Source: Mesorhizobium sp. GbtcB19
Lineage (GTDB): Bacteria > Pseudomonadota > Alphaproteobacteria > Rhizobiales > Rhizobiaceae
NCBI RefSeq assembly: GCF_019091085.1
Contig: NZ_JAGXJY010000002.1
Location: 345,683 to 409,682, forward strand
Direction: 5' to 3'
DNA: 64,000 bases
Below, piece after piece: positions 49,486 through 57,763 of this stretch. A program made the position numbers and the translations under genes. The first letter of the stretch is position 1. Each line of letters starts with the position of its first letter. The notes under the pieces are model-generated. The model did no database searches. It worked only from the letters and a program-made list of their open reading frames with translations, and was not told the DNA's origin.

Positions 49486-49501
49486 CCAAAAGATCAGTAT
49501 T

Positions 49502-49518
49502 TGCATATTATTTGTGCA
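49502..49518. promoter_or_regulatory. Probable NtrC binding site for glnII and gstI
   Basis: TGCATATTATTTGTGCA is 17 bases long and matches 9 of 10 fixed positions of the NtrC pattern TGCAC-N7-GTGCA. It lies about 97 bases upstream of the glnII -24 element, a normal enhancer distance, and could also repress gstI. Confidence 0.65.
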
Positions 49519-49614
49519 TACCGTGGTTCTGACTGATCTCAGCGCAGCGTTGAGGCGGCTCAGCAAATTCAACACGATCTCGTGACCATTTTGCCGCACC
49601 CGATCGCGCGGGTG

Positions 49615-49630
49615 TGGCATACGATTTGCA
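49615..49630 (+). promoter_or_regulatory. Sigma-54 (-24/-12) promoter of glnII
   Basis: TGGCATACGATTTGCA has GG and GC exactly 10 bases apart, near-consensus for RpoN promoters. It would start RNA about 70 bases before glnII, leaving a leader that could be the GstI target. The inverted repeat CACCCGATCGCGCGGGTG (49597-49614) abuts it upstream. The 308-base gap 49401-49708 holds this promoter, the NtrC-like site and the palindrome, and no other gene. Confidence 0.88.
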
Positions 49631-49708
49631 TTTTAACGACCGGCAGGCCGGCTAGCCCGGCCATGCATCGACACCGCATGCGGTGATCAAGCAACGAGAG
49701 GCTCTAGA

Positions 49709-50746
49709 ATGACCAAATACAAGCTCGAGTATATCTGGCTCGACGGATACGTCCCGACCCCAAGCCTGCGCGGCAAGACCCAGATCAAGGAGTTCGCCGA
49801 GTTCCCGACGCTCGAGCAACTGCCGCTGTGGGGCTTCGATGGCTCGTCGACGAACCAGGCCGAGGGCCACAGCTCGGACTGCGTGCTGAAGCCCGTCGCC
49901 GTCTATCCGGATCCGGCCCGCACCAATGGCGTGCTGGTCATGTGCGAAGTCATGATGCCCGACGGCGTGACGCCGCATGTCTCCAACAAGCGCGCCACCA
50001 TCCTCGACGACGAGGGCGCGTGGTTCGGTTTCGAGCAGGAGTATTTCTTCTACAAGGACGGCCGTCCGCTCGGCTTCCCAGAGAGCGGCTATCCGGCTCC
50101 GCAGGGCCCTTATTACACCGGCGTCGGCTACAAGAATGTCGGCGACGTCGCCCGCACGATCGTCGAGGAGCATCTCGACCTCTGCCTGGCAGCCGGCATC
50201 AACCATGAAGGCATCAACGCCGAAGTGGCGAAGGGCCAGTGGGAATTCCAGATCTTCGGCAAGGGCTCCAAGAAGGCCGCCGACCAGATGTGGATGGCCC
50301 GCTACCTGCTGCTGCGCCTGACCGAGAAATACGGCATCGACATCGAGTTCCACTGCAAGCCGCTCGGCGACACCGACTGGAACGGCTCGGGCATGCACGC
50401 CAACTTCTCGACCGCCTATATGCGCGAAGTCGGCGGCAAGGCTTATTTCGAGGCGCTGATGGCGCAGTTCGACAAGAACCTGATGGACCACATCGCCGTT
50501 TATGGCCCGGACAACGACAAGCGCCTGACCGGCAAGCACGAGACCGCGCCGTGGAACAAGTTCTCCTACGGCGTCGCCGACCGCGGCGCCTCGATCCGCG
50601 TGCCGCACTCCTTCGTCAAGAACGACTATAAGGGCTATCTGGAAGACCGTCGCCCGAACTCGCAGGGCGACCCCTACCAGATCGCTTCGCAGATCCTGAA
50701 GACGATCTCGGAGGTTTCGACCGCCGCCGTTTCGGCTGCCGCCTGA
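49709..50746 (+). CDS. glnII: Glutamine synthetase type II (GSII)
   Basis: 345 residues, the eukaryotic-like octameric enzyme rather than the 470-residue GSI. Motifs: KLEYIWLDGYVPTPSLRGKT, LPLWGFDGSSTNQAEGHSSD (beta-grasp domain), GFEQEYFF (metal site), GPYYTGVG, NGSGMHANFST and RGASIRVP. It makes glutamine from glutamate, ammonia and ATP. In rhizobia it is induced through NtrC in nitrogen limitation and is not adenylylated, which agrees with the sigma-54 promoter here. Confidence 0.97.
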   Translation: MTKYKLEYIWLDGYVPTPSLRGKTQIKEFAEFPTLEQLPLWGFDGSSTNQAEGHSSDCVLKPVAVYPDPARTNGVLVMCEVMMPDGVTPHVSNKRATILDDEGAWFGFEQEYFFYKDGRPLGFPESGYPAPQGPYYTGVGYKNVGDVARTIVEEHLDLCLAAGINHEGINAEVAKGQWEFQIFGKGSKKAADQMWMARYLLLRLTEKYGIDIEFHCKPLGDTDWNGSGMHANFSTAYMREVGGKAYFEALMAQFDKNLMDHIAVYGPDNDKRLTGKHETAPWNKFSYGVADRGASIRVPHSFVKNDYKGYLEDRRPNSQGDPYQIASQILKTISEVSTAAVSAAA

Positions 50747-50793
50747 TTCTCACCGCGCAGGCCGCGCCTGCGCTGGACGAGCTTCAATAATGG

Positions 50794-50825
50794 AAGGCCC
50801 CGGCGTTCTCCGCCGGGGCCTTTTT
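50794..50825 (+). terminator. Intrinsic terminator after glnII
   Basis: A 12-bp stem, AAGGCCCCGGCG (50794-50805) with CGCCGGGGCCTT (50811-50822), a TTCTC loop and TTTTT. Confidence 0.93.
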
Positions 50826-50864
50826 GCATGGTGACTGCCGGTGAGGGAGCTCCGCCCGTCGCCC

Positions 50865-52028
50865 TCAGCCGGCAATGACGCCACGCGATTTGAGCGCGGC
50901 CGTCACTTTGTCTCGCGGTAGCGCAGGCGTGCGATTACCGTCGCGGCCGACCATCTCCGTGTTGGCGACCAATGCGTTGAGCACGGCCTCCTCGGTCGCC
51001 TGCACGACGGCCGTGTAGAAATCGTCCATGCGGCCCCAGGGGACGAAGTCCATGCGGCTGTAGCTTTCTTCGCTTGGAGCACCTTTCGGAAAGCGGCCGT
51101 TGAGCGCATCCGGGTTAGCGGTCGACAATGCGAGAAAAATATCGCCGGAAAAATGCGAGCCCGCCGTTCCGGTGCGCGCCAGCCCGAGCGGAACACGGCG
51201 TGCCAGCGCCTTGCACTGTCCAGGCAGCAGCGGCGCATCGGTGGCGACGATGCCTATGCAGGAGCCGGCGCCGGTCGGGCCGCGAAAATAGGCTTCCATC
51301 GGATTGTCGGCGGCAAGCTCGCGCCCAAGCGGCACGCCGGCAATGCTGAGCTCCTCGCGCGAGCCGAAATTGGCCTGCAGGAAGACACCGACCGTATAGG
51401 AGCGATGGCCGTAGTCGACGACGCGCGACGCCGAGCCGGAGCCGCCCTTGAAGGCGTAGCAGTTCATGCCGGTGCCGCCGCCGACCGATCCTTCCTCGAT
51501 GGCGCCGCCAGCCGCATTGTCGATCGCCTCGATCGCGTGGTCGACGGTGACATGCGAGCCGTTGATGTCGTTGAGATAGCCGTCCCAGGTTTCGGCCACT
51601 ACCGGCAGCAGCCACTGGTTCGCCACCTCGGGCTTGTTGCGCGCCACCCAGTCGATCACGCCGCGATGGCAGGGGCCGACGGCATGCGTGTTGGTGATCA
51701 GGATCGGCATCGAGAGGCTGCCAGCCTCCTCCAGCCAAGAAGCGCCGGTCATCTCGCCATTGCCGTTGAACGAATGATAGCCGGCGGCCAAAGCCACCCC
51801 GACGCCATCGCGGCCAAGCGGCAGGATCGCGGTGACGCCGGTGCGGACCGGCCCATGCCCGAGGCTGAGCTTGCCGTCGCCCTTGATCAGCGTCGAATAG
51901 CCGACGAGCACGCCATCGACGTCGGTGATGGCGTTGGCCGGTCCCGGCGTGCCAGGCAGCGGAATGCCGAGGCCGCGGGCGCGCGTTTTGCCGGCCGGCG
52001 TTGTGGTCGCGACTGTTCGTTGGTCCAT
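50865..52028 (-). CDS. P1-family (DmpA/BapA-like) aminopeptidase
   Basis: 387 residues from MDQRTVATTTPAGKTRARGLGIPL at 52028; the long upstream frame overlaps tetR on the same strand and was rejected. Motifs of S58/P1 peptidases: NAITDVDGVLVGYSTL, HAVGPCHRGVIDWV, GSVGGGTGMNCYAFKGGSGSASRVV (the region of self-cleavage and the nucleophile) and ATDAPLLPGQCKALARRVPLGLARTG. These enzymes cut N-terminal residues from D- or beta-peptides and amides. Downstream of the TetR gene by 31 bases on the same strand, hence probably cotranscribed. The peptide substrate is unknown. Confidence 0.88.
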   Translation of the reverse strand: MDQRTVATTTPAGKTRARGLGIPLPGTPGPANAITDVDGVLVGYSTLIKGDGKLSLGHGPVRTGVTAILPLGRDGVGVALAAGYHSFNGNGEMTGASWLEEAGSLSMPILITNTHAVGPCHRGVIDWVARNKPEVANQWLLPVVAETWDGYLNDINGSHVTVDHAIEAIDNAAGGAIEEGSVGGGTGMNCYAFKGGSGSASRVVDYGHRSYTVGVFLQANFGSREELSIAGVPLGRELAADNPMEAYFRGPTGAGSCIGIVATDAPLLPGQCKALARRVPLGLARTGTAGSHFSGDIFLALSTANPDALNGRFPKGAPSEESYSRMDFVPWGRMDDFYTAVVQATEEAVLNALVANTEMVGRDGNRTPALPRDKVTAALKSRGVIAG

Positions 52029-52059
52029 GCTGGGAAATGCTCCGTTGATGAAAGCCGGC

Positions 52060-52662
52060 TCAGCCAAGGCTGCAGCCGGTGGCAAGTTCGGCGTAGCCGG
52101 TGAGGATCGCCATTGCCGAGGCGTGGTCGACGGCAGGCACGACATTGACGAGATGGAGGCCGAGACCGTCTTCCAGGACGACCAGGCTGCGGGCGATGAC
52201 TTCGCTCGCCGCATTGAGCTTGAAGGTGCCTGTGGCGGCGCCCGCTTCGAGGATGCCGATATAGATCGCCACCTGGCGCTCGAACAGAGTGATGTGGCGG
52301 GCCGCGTAGCTGGCATCCGAACGCGAATAGGCGCCGAGCTCCAGAAGCAGCCGGCAAAGCTGGTCGTCCGGATCGGTCGGCAGCCCGCTTTCCAGCATCG
52401 TCCTCAGCCGCGCCCTTGGATCGGCGATCGCTGCGACGGATGCCGCGCGTTGCGTGCAGAAGCGCTCGACTGCCTTGGTCTGCACATCGTCCAGAAGCTC
52501 CTTGAGGCCGGGATAATAATAGAGCAGGGCGCTCGAGCTCATGCCTGCCTCGTTGGCCACGTCGCGCAAGGTGACGCCGGCGAGGCCGCGTTTGGCGATC
52601 ATCGATTCTGCTGCCGCGACCAGCGTCAGGCGGCGATCGGTCTGTGTCTTGGGTCTGCCCAT
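52060..52662 (-). CDS. TetR-family transcriptional regulator
   Basis: 200 residues from MGRPKTQTDRRLTLVAAAESMIAKRG at 52662 (CAGGAAACGA ribosome site); a frame from 52788 would run through the operator region. The N-terminal helix-turn-helix is GLAGVTLRDVANEAGMSSSALLYYYPGLKELL (about 25-55). The C-terminal domain is less conserved and may bind a ligand. Divergent from the permease gene, whose promoter carries an inverted repeat; the peptidase and permease are its likely targets. Confidence 0.9.
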   Translation of the reverse strand: MGRPKTQTDRRLTLVAAAESMIAKRGLAGVTLRDVANEAGMSSSALLYYYPGLKELLDDVQTKAVERFCTQRAASVAAIADPRARLRTMLESGLPTDPDDQLCRLLLELGAYSRSDASYAARHITLFERQVAIYIGILEAGAATGTFKLNAASEVIARSLVVLEDGLGLHLVNVVPAVDHASAMAILTGYAELATGCSLG

Positions 52663-52731
52663 TTCGTTTCCTGAATTTAATTCAATAAAAACTGGCCTGT
52701 GGGTTTTTGCAAGCCGGCATATCGCAAATTT

Positions 52732-52761
52732 GTTGACGCTATGTGTCAACGTGGATAGCTT
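52732..52761 (+). promoter_or_regulatory. Promoter and operator of the APC permease gene
   Basis: TTGACG, a 17-base spacer, then TAGCTT. The perfect inverted repeat GTTGAC-N7-GTCAAC (52732-52750) overlays the -35 box, as expected for a repressor site. A second repeat, GGATA...TATCC (52769-52786), follows, and GAATTTAATTC (52673-52683) lies close to the tetR start. These are candidate TetR sites. Confidence 0.6.
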
Positions 52762-52807
52762 CCGCTTCGGATAGTAATTTTTATCCAATTAAAAAAAGGG
52801 GAGGAAA

Positions 52808-54232
52808 ATGTCTACAAACGAAGCCACTACCGCGGCCGTCGACAAGACCGCGACCGGCGCCAAGGGCCTGGACCGGGCACTGAACGCGCTGGGCACGCTG
52901 ATGATCGTGCTCTCGGCGGTGACGCCGGCATCATCCGTTTTCATCATCGTGCCGGGCGTCATCGCGCTGGCCGGCACCGGCTCGTTCCTGAGCTTCGTGA
53001 TCGCGGCCGTCATCGGCCTGTTCATGGCCTTCGTCTATGCCGAGCTTTCCTCGGCCTATCCGATGGCCGGCGGCGAATACACCATGATCGGCCGCACGCT
53101 CGGCCGCTTCTGGGGTTTTGTGACGCTGGTGCTGGTCTTCGTGTCGATCGTGCTGATCGTCGCCGTCATCGCGCTCGGCGTCGGCACCTATCTCGGCGTG
53201 CTGATCCCCAACCTCAGCCCGCAATGGGTCGGCGTGGTGACGATCATCCTGGCCGGCGCGGTCGCCGCCATGCGCATCAAGCTCAACGCCTTCGTCACCG
53301 GCATCTTCCTCGGCATCGAGATGCTGGCGCTGCTGATCCTCACCGGCCTCGGCTTCGCCCATGTCGAGCGGCCGCTCTCCAGCCTGTTCACCGCGCCGCA
53401 ACTGCTCGACGCCACGACCAACGCGCTGGTTCCGGCTTCGGCCGCCATTATCCTGGCATCCACCGCCGTTTCGCTCTTTGCCTATAACGGCTATGGCGCT
53501 GCCGCTTATTTCGGCGAGGAGACGCACGACGCCAAGCGCAACATCGGCAAGGTGGTGCTGTGGGCGCTGGTGATCACGGTCGCGGCCGAGCTCATCCCGC
53601 TGACCGCAGTTCTGCTCGGCGCGCCCGATCTCGTCGGCCTGCTCGCCGCACCCCAGAAGATCGAATATTTCCTCGAGGCGCGCGGCGGCCATTGGCTGAC
53701 GGTGGCGATCAGCCTGGCGATCGCGGTTGCCATCTTCAACGCCGTCATCGCCATCATCCTGCAGGCGGCGCGGCTCCTGTTCAGTTCCGGCCGCGACAAG
53801 ACCTGGTTCGGCCCGATCAACAGCGCCGTCGCATCCGTCCACGGCACTTACGCATCGCCATGGGTTGCCACCATCGTCGTGGTGGTGCTGGCCGCACTCG
53901 CCTGCTTCATCGACCTCAACCTCCTGCTGGTGGTCAGCGGCACCTCGCTCGTGGTGATCTATGCGCTGCTCTGCGTCGCCGTCTTCGCCGGCCGCCGCAA
54001 CGGCACGACCTCGGGCGGCCACTATCGCATGCCGCTGTTCCCGGTGCCGGCGATCCTTGCGTTCGTGGCGCTCATTTACGTCGCTTATCAGAACCTGCTC
54101 GACGCCGCCTTCGGCCGCCCGAGCCTGATCGCGACGCTGGCAATCATGGCCGTCGCGGCGATCTACTTCCTGCTGTTCCTGGCGCGCCGCGCCGACTGGA
54201 ACCTGCATGGCCCCGACGAGCTTGCGGGATAG
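52808..54232 (+). CDS. APC-superfamily amino acid permease
   Basis: 474 residues with about 12-13 membrane helices. Sequence features: SVFIIVPGVIALAGTGSFLSF (helix 1), YAELSSAYPMAGGEYTMIG (helix 2 end, the amino-acid transporter signature), NGYGAAAYFGEETHDAKRNIGKVV, then SGRDKTWFGPINSAVA and TYASPWVAT. It probably imports an amino acid or amine. Divergence from tetR and the P1 peptidase suggests joint use of a peptide-derived compound. AAGGGGAGGAAA is a strong ribosome site. Confidence 0.88.
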   Translation: MSTNEATTAAVDKTATGAKGLDRALNALGTLMIVLSAVTPASSVFIIVPGVIALAGTGSFLSFVIAAVIGLFMAFVYAELSSAYPMAGGEYTMIGRTLGRFWGFVTLVLVFVSIVLIVAVIALGVGTYLGVLIPNLSPQWVGVVTIILAGAVAAMRIKLNAFVTGIFLGIEMLALLILTGLGFAHVERPLSSLFTAPQLLDATTNALVPASAAIILASTAVSLFAYNGYGAAAYFGEETHDAKRNIGKVVLWALVITVAAELIPLTAVLLGAPDLVGLLAAPQKIEYFLEARGGHWLTVAISLAIAVAIFNAVIAIILQAARLLFSSGRDKTWFGPINSAVASVHGTYASPWVATIVVVVLAALACFIDLNLLLVVSGTSLVVIYALLCVAVFAGRRNGTTSGGHYRMPLFPVPAILAFVALIYVAYQNLLDAAFGRPSLIATLAIMAVAAIYFLLFLARRADWNLHGPDELAG

Positions 54233-54262
54233 GCGTCAGCCCTCCGACGTCCCGTCCCTGCG

Positions 54263-54292
54263 AGAACCCCGGTGAAAGCCGGGGTTCTTTTT
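54263..54292 (+). terminator. Intrinsic terminator after the permease gene
   Basis: A 10-bp stem, AGAACCCCGG (54263-54272) with CCGGGGTTCT (54279-54288), a TGAAAG loop and TTTTT. Confidence 0.92.
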
Positions 54293-54439
54293 ATTGAAAA
54301 TGCAATCAATGGTGGCGTCGCGCCGCCTATCTGACCCACTTAGCGGCCACGTTGATATATGCAACACCCAGCATTTCACTTAGGCGCTTCGTGCAATCTT
54401 AAGATGCATCCTGTAGGTCGACACTATGGGAGACTGCAC

Positions 54440-55531
54440 ATGAACCGGATTGGCACGAATTATCTGAAATTATTTGTGACGGGGCTTGCCTTCGGATTCT
54501 ACCTGGTCGCGGCAAGCATACGCGGTTGGGGCACGGAGCCGCTCAGCGACTTCAGCAATGACGCCGTTATCTTGACGATACTGAAAGGCGGCACTGTCTT
54601 CGCCCTGATGTTCACCGCGGGACACCTGGTGCTGCGCCAGTTAGGTGTCATCAAGGCCTGGGCTTATGCCCTGCTCGGGATGGTCTGCGCCTTGCCGTTG
54701 TTCATATTGCATCTCGCCTCCGGCACATTCGGCCAGCTGGCTGCGACAGGAAACCTGTCGACGGGTTTGTTCATGCCCGCATGTATCGGCGCGGTTATCG
54801 GCCTGGCATACCGCAAGTCGGCCGGAATAGAGGGTCAAGCCGAAGACCTCGACGGCATGAACGCAGCCTACCGACGCATCGCCTCCGCCGCCGGCGGCGA
54901 AACAGGCAGCGGATCCCATGGTCAGCCTGGCCGCGGCCAAGCCACGTTCGGCAAGGCATCGGCTGGCGCCGAAACGGTCGGCGCGTTCGTGCACGAGGGA
55001 ACGGAGTACTTCGCCGGCCCGTTGCGCGTGCGCACCTCGCTGGTTTCACTGCTCGGCGCATCCTTGCTGGGCGGCCTGCTGAGCACTTTAATTCAGGGGA
55101 TCCTGGATCTCGCAGCCTACATGCGTGGTCTGCAAGGCATCGGTAAATCAATACGCCCGGAAAACCTGATCGACGTGCTGGCGAGCGACTTGGTGATAAA
55201 GGGAGCCATGGCGCTGTTCACCGGAATGCCGGTCCTTATCCTCATCGCCATCGCGCATTTCGGCCTGCGGTCGATCGGCAAGACCGGATATCTGGCGTAT
55301 GGCCTAGGGGGACTGGCAGCGGCACCGTTGATGGCTCTCGTGACATTCGGCGCAGCTGGACCGCTGGTCATTCTCGCCACGCTGCCGACGCTTGTCGGCG
55401 CGGTCATCTATCGCAAGCTCGCCGGTCTCGAACCTGTCCCGGTCGCGGAGGACGTCATCGCGAAGAACCGCCGCGACCTTGTTGCGGCCGACCATGCGCG
55501 GCGAAAGGCCGGGCGGGTCATTGTCTCCTGA
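54440..55531 (+). CDS. Polytopic membrane protein of unknown function
   Basis: 363 residues from MNRIGTNYLKLFVTGLAFGF at 54440, supported by TGGGAGACTGCAC; an upstream frame from 54359 lacks a ribosome site. There are about seven hydrophobic segments: four in the first 125 residues, then a hydrophilic, Gly/Ser-rich cytoplasmic stretch (about 130-200), then at least three more. A tail of about 30 charged residues ends the protein. Codon use is less G+C-biased than the neighbours in the first 200 bases. No family recognised and no operon partner; it is transcribed toward glnA. Confidence 0.7.
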   Translation: MNRIGTNYLKLFVTGLAFGFYLVAASIRGWGTEPLSDFSNDAVILTILKGGTVFALMFTAGHLVLRQLGVIKAWAYALLGMVCALPLFILHLASGTFGQLAATGNLSTGLFMPACIGAVIGLAYRKSAGIEGQAEDLDGMNAAYRRIASAAGGETGSGSHGQPGRGQATFGKASAGAETVGAFVHEGTEYFAGPLRVRTSLVSLLGASLLGGLLSTLIQGILDLAAYMRGLQGIGKSIRPENLIDVLASDLVIKGAMALFTGMPVLILIAIAHFGLRSIGKTGYLAYGLGGLAAAPLMALVTFGAAGPLVILATLPTLVGAVIYRKLAGLEPVPVAEDVIAKNRRDLVAADHARRKAGRVIVS

Positions 55532-55548
55532 CGATAAGCCGGCCAAAT

Positions 55549-55583
55549 GAAAAGCCCTTGGAGGCAGTTACCTCCAAGGGCTT
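55549..55583 (-). terminator. Intrinsic terminator after glnA (possibly bidirectional)
   Basis: A perfect 13-bp stem, AAGCCCTTGGAGG (55552-55564) with CCTCCAAGGGCTT (55571-55583). On the minus strand the stem is followed by TTTTCA, so it ends the glnBA transcript. On the plus strand it follows the membrane-protein gene with only TGATTTC. Confidence 0.88.
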
Positions 55584-55606
55584 GATTTCAACATCCGATC
55601 AGAAGC

Positions 55607-57016
55607 TTAGACCGAGTAATACATGTCGTACTCGACCGGGTGCGGGGTCATCTCGAAGCGCATCACCTCGGCCATCTTCAGCTCGATGTAGGAGTCGATC
55701 TGGTCGTCGTCGAAGACGCCGCCGGCCTTGAGGAAGCCGCGATCCTTGTCGAGGCTCTGCAGCGCTTCACGCAGCGAGCCGCAGACGGTCGGGATCTTCT
55801 TCAGCTCCTTCGGCGGCAGGTCGTAGAGGTCCTTGTCCATCGGCTGCCCGGGATGGATCTTGTTCTTGATGCCGTCGAGGCCGGCCATCAGCATGGCGGC
55901 GAAGCCGAGATAGGGGTTCGCACCCGGATCGGGGAAGCGGACCTCGACACGCTTCGACTTCGGCGACGAGCCGAACGGAATGCGGCACGAGGCCGAGCGG
56001 TTGCGCGCCGAATAGGCGAGCAGCACCGGCGCCTCATAGCCCGGCACCAGACGCTTGTAGGAGTTGGTGAGCGGGTTGGTGAAGGCGTTGATCGCCTTGG
56101 CGTGCTTGATGATGCCGCCGATGTAGAACAGGCAGCTTTCCGACAGGCCGGCATATTCGTTGCCGGCGAAGGTCGGCTTGCCGCCCTTCCAGATCGACTG
56201 GTGGACATGCATGCCCGAGCCGTTGTCGCCGAACACCGGCTTCGGCATGAAGGTGGCCGTCTTGCCGTAGGCGTTGGCGACCTGGTGCACGACATACTTG
56301 TAGATCAGCATCTTGTCGGCGTTGCGCACCAGCGTGTCGAACTTGATGCCGAGCTCGTGCTGGGCGGCGGCGACCTCATGGTGATGCTTTTCGACGCGCA
56401 CGCCCATCTCGGCCAGAACGGTCAGCATCTCGGAGCGCATGTCCTGGCAGGAATCGATCGGCGGCACAGGGAAATAGCCGCCCTTGATGCGCGGACGGTG
56501 GCCGAGATTGCCGGTCTCGTAATCGGTGTCGTCGTTGGACGGCAGCTCGGTCGAATCGAGACGGAAGCCGGTGTTGTAGGGATCGGCCTTGTACTTGACG
56601 TCGTCGAACACGAAGAACTCGGCTTCCGGGCCGACATAGATGGTGTCGCCGATGCCTTCCGACTTCATATAGGCCTCGGCCTTCTTGGCGGTGCCGCGCG
56701 GATCGCGGTTGTAGGCCTCGCCCGAGACCGGATCGAGGATGTCGCACAGGATGACCATGGTCGACTGGGCGAAGAACGGATCCATATGCACGGTGTCCGT
56801 ATCCGGCATCAGCACCATGTCGGACTCGTTGATCGCCTTCCAGCCGGCGATGGAGGAGCCGTCGAACATGACGCCGTCGGCGAACATGTCTTCTTCGACC
56901 TCGACGACATCCATCGTCACATGCTGCAGCTTGCCCCGCGGATCGGTGAAGCGCAGGTCGACGAATTTCACGTCGTTGTCCTTGATCTGCTTCATGATGT
57001 CTTTGGCTGTCGTCAT
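55607..57016 (-). CDS. glnA: Glutamine synthetase type I
   Basis: 469 residues. Conserved: [77 protein letters not shown] and the adenylylation-site Tyr in [11 protein letters not shown] near the C-terminus. A dodecamer that forms glutamine and is switched off by adenylylation through PII. Encoded 60 bases downstream of glnB, the usual rhizobial glnBA operon. A second GS (glnII) lies 5 kb away. Confidence 0.98.
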   Translation of the reverse strand: MTTAKDIMKQIKDNDVKFVDLRFTDPRGKLQHVTMDVVEVEEDMFADGVMFDGSSIAGWKAINESDMVLMPDTDTVHMDPFFAQSTMVILCDILDPVSGEAYNRDPRGTAKKAEAYMKSEGIGDTIYVGPEAEFFVFDDVKYKADPYNTGFRLDSTELPSNDDTDYETGNLGHRPRIKGGYFPVPPIDSCQDMRSEMLTVLAEMGVRVEKHHHEVAAAQHELGIKFDTLVRNADKMLIYKYVVHQVANAYGKTATFMPKPVFGDNGSGMHVHQSIWKGGKPTFAGNEYAGLSESCLFYIGGIIKHAKAINAFTNPLTNSYKRLVPGYEAPVLLAYSARNRSASCRIPFGSSPKSKRVEVRFPDPGANPYLGFAAMLMAGLDGIKNKIHPGQPMDKDLYDLPPKELKKIPTVCGSLREALQSLDKDRGFLKAGGVFDDDQIDSYIELKMAEVMRFEMTPHPVEYDMYYSV

Positions 57017-57076
57017 GTCATGTATCCCTGTGTGATGACGTGTTTTGATGATGACGTTGCAGAAGATGGGGGGGCG

Positions 57077-57448
<372 letters not shown>

Positions 57449-57475
57449 TTATGTGCCCCGCTTGCGCCTCCATCA

Positions 57476-57491
57476 AGCACGAAGCGTGCCA
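57476..57491 (-). promoter_or_regulatory. Sigma-54 (-24/-12) promoter of glnBA
   Basis: Read on the minus strand: TGGCACGCTTCGTGCT, with GG and GC separated by exactly 10 bases, about 60 bases before glnB. The -24 half is perfect and the -12 half has GTGC in place of TTGC. NtrC-dependent glnB promoters are known in rhizobia. The 348-base gap 57416-57763 holds this promoter, the NtrC-like site at 57620-57636 and the start region of nnrDE. Confidence 0.75.
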
Positions 57492-57619
57492 ATCCAGCGG
57501 AGCGGCGACGCCGCAGGGCGTTTTCGATCGCGTGCCGCCTTCGGATGCAAATTCGCGTCATCCGCTGCATCGGATGCGTCATGGACGCCCAAACCCTATA
57601 CATCGCTCCTCCTCGCGTC

Positions 57620-57636
57620 TGCGCAAAAAATGGGCA
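57620..57636. promoter_or_regulatory. Possible NtrC binding site upstream of glnBA
   Basis: TGCGCAAAAAATGGGCA is 17 bases, matching 12 of 17 positions of a typical NtrC box (TGCACC-A4-TGGTGCA). It is about 130 bases upstream of the glnB -24 element. Confidence 0.4.
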
Positions 57637-57763
57637 GACAGCGCAATTTGCAGGCAGAACCCCTCTCGGATGCGACCGCATTTGCGAAAAGATGCGCGAT
57701 CGTGGTTGTTTGCTTCGAACCGAAAACTGGACAATGCTCGATCGCATGAAGATCGGCAATCCC

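Noticed and set aside
52029..52316. N-terminal extension of the P1 peptidase to 52316
   Set aside because: The extension lies within tetR on the same strand in another frame and has low-complexity Ser/Ala/Arg composition.
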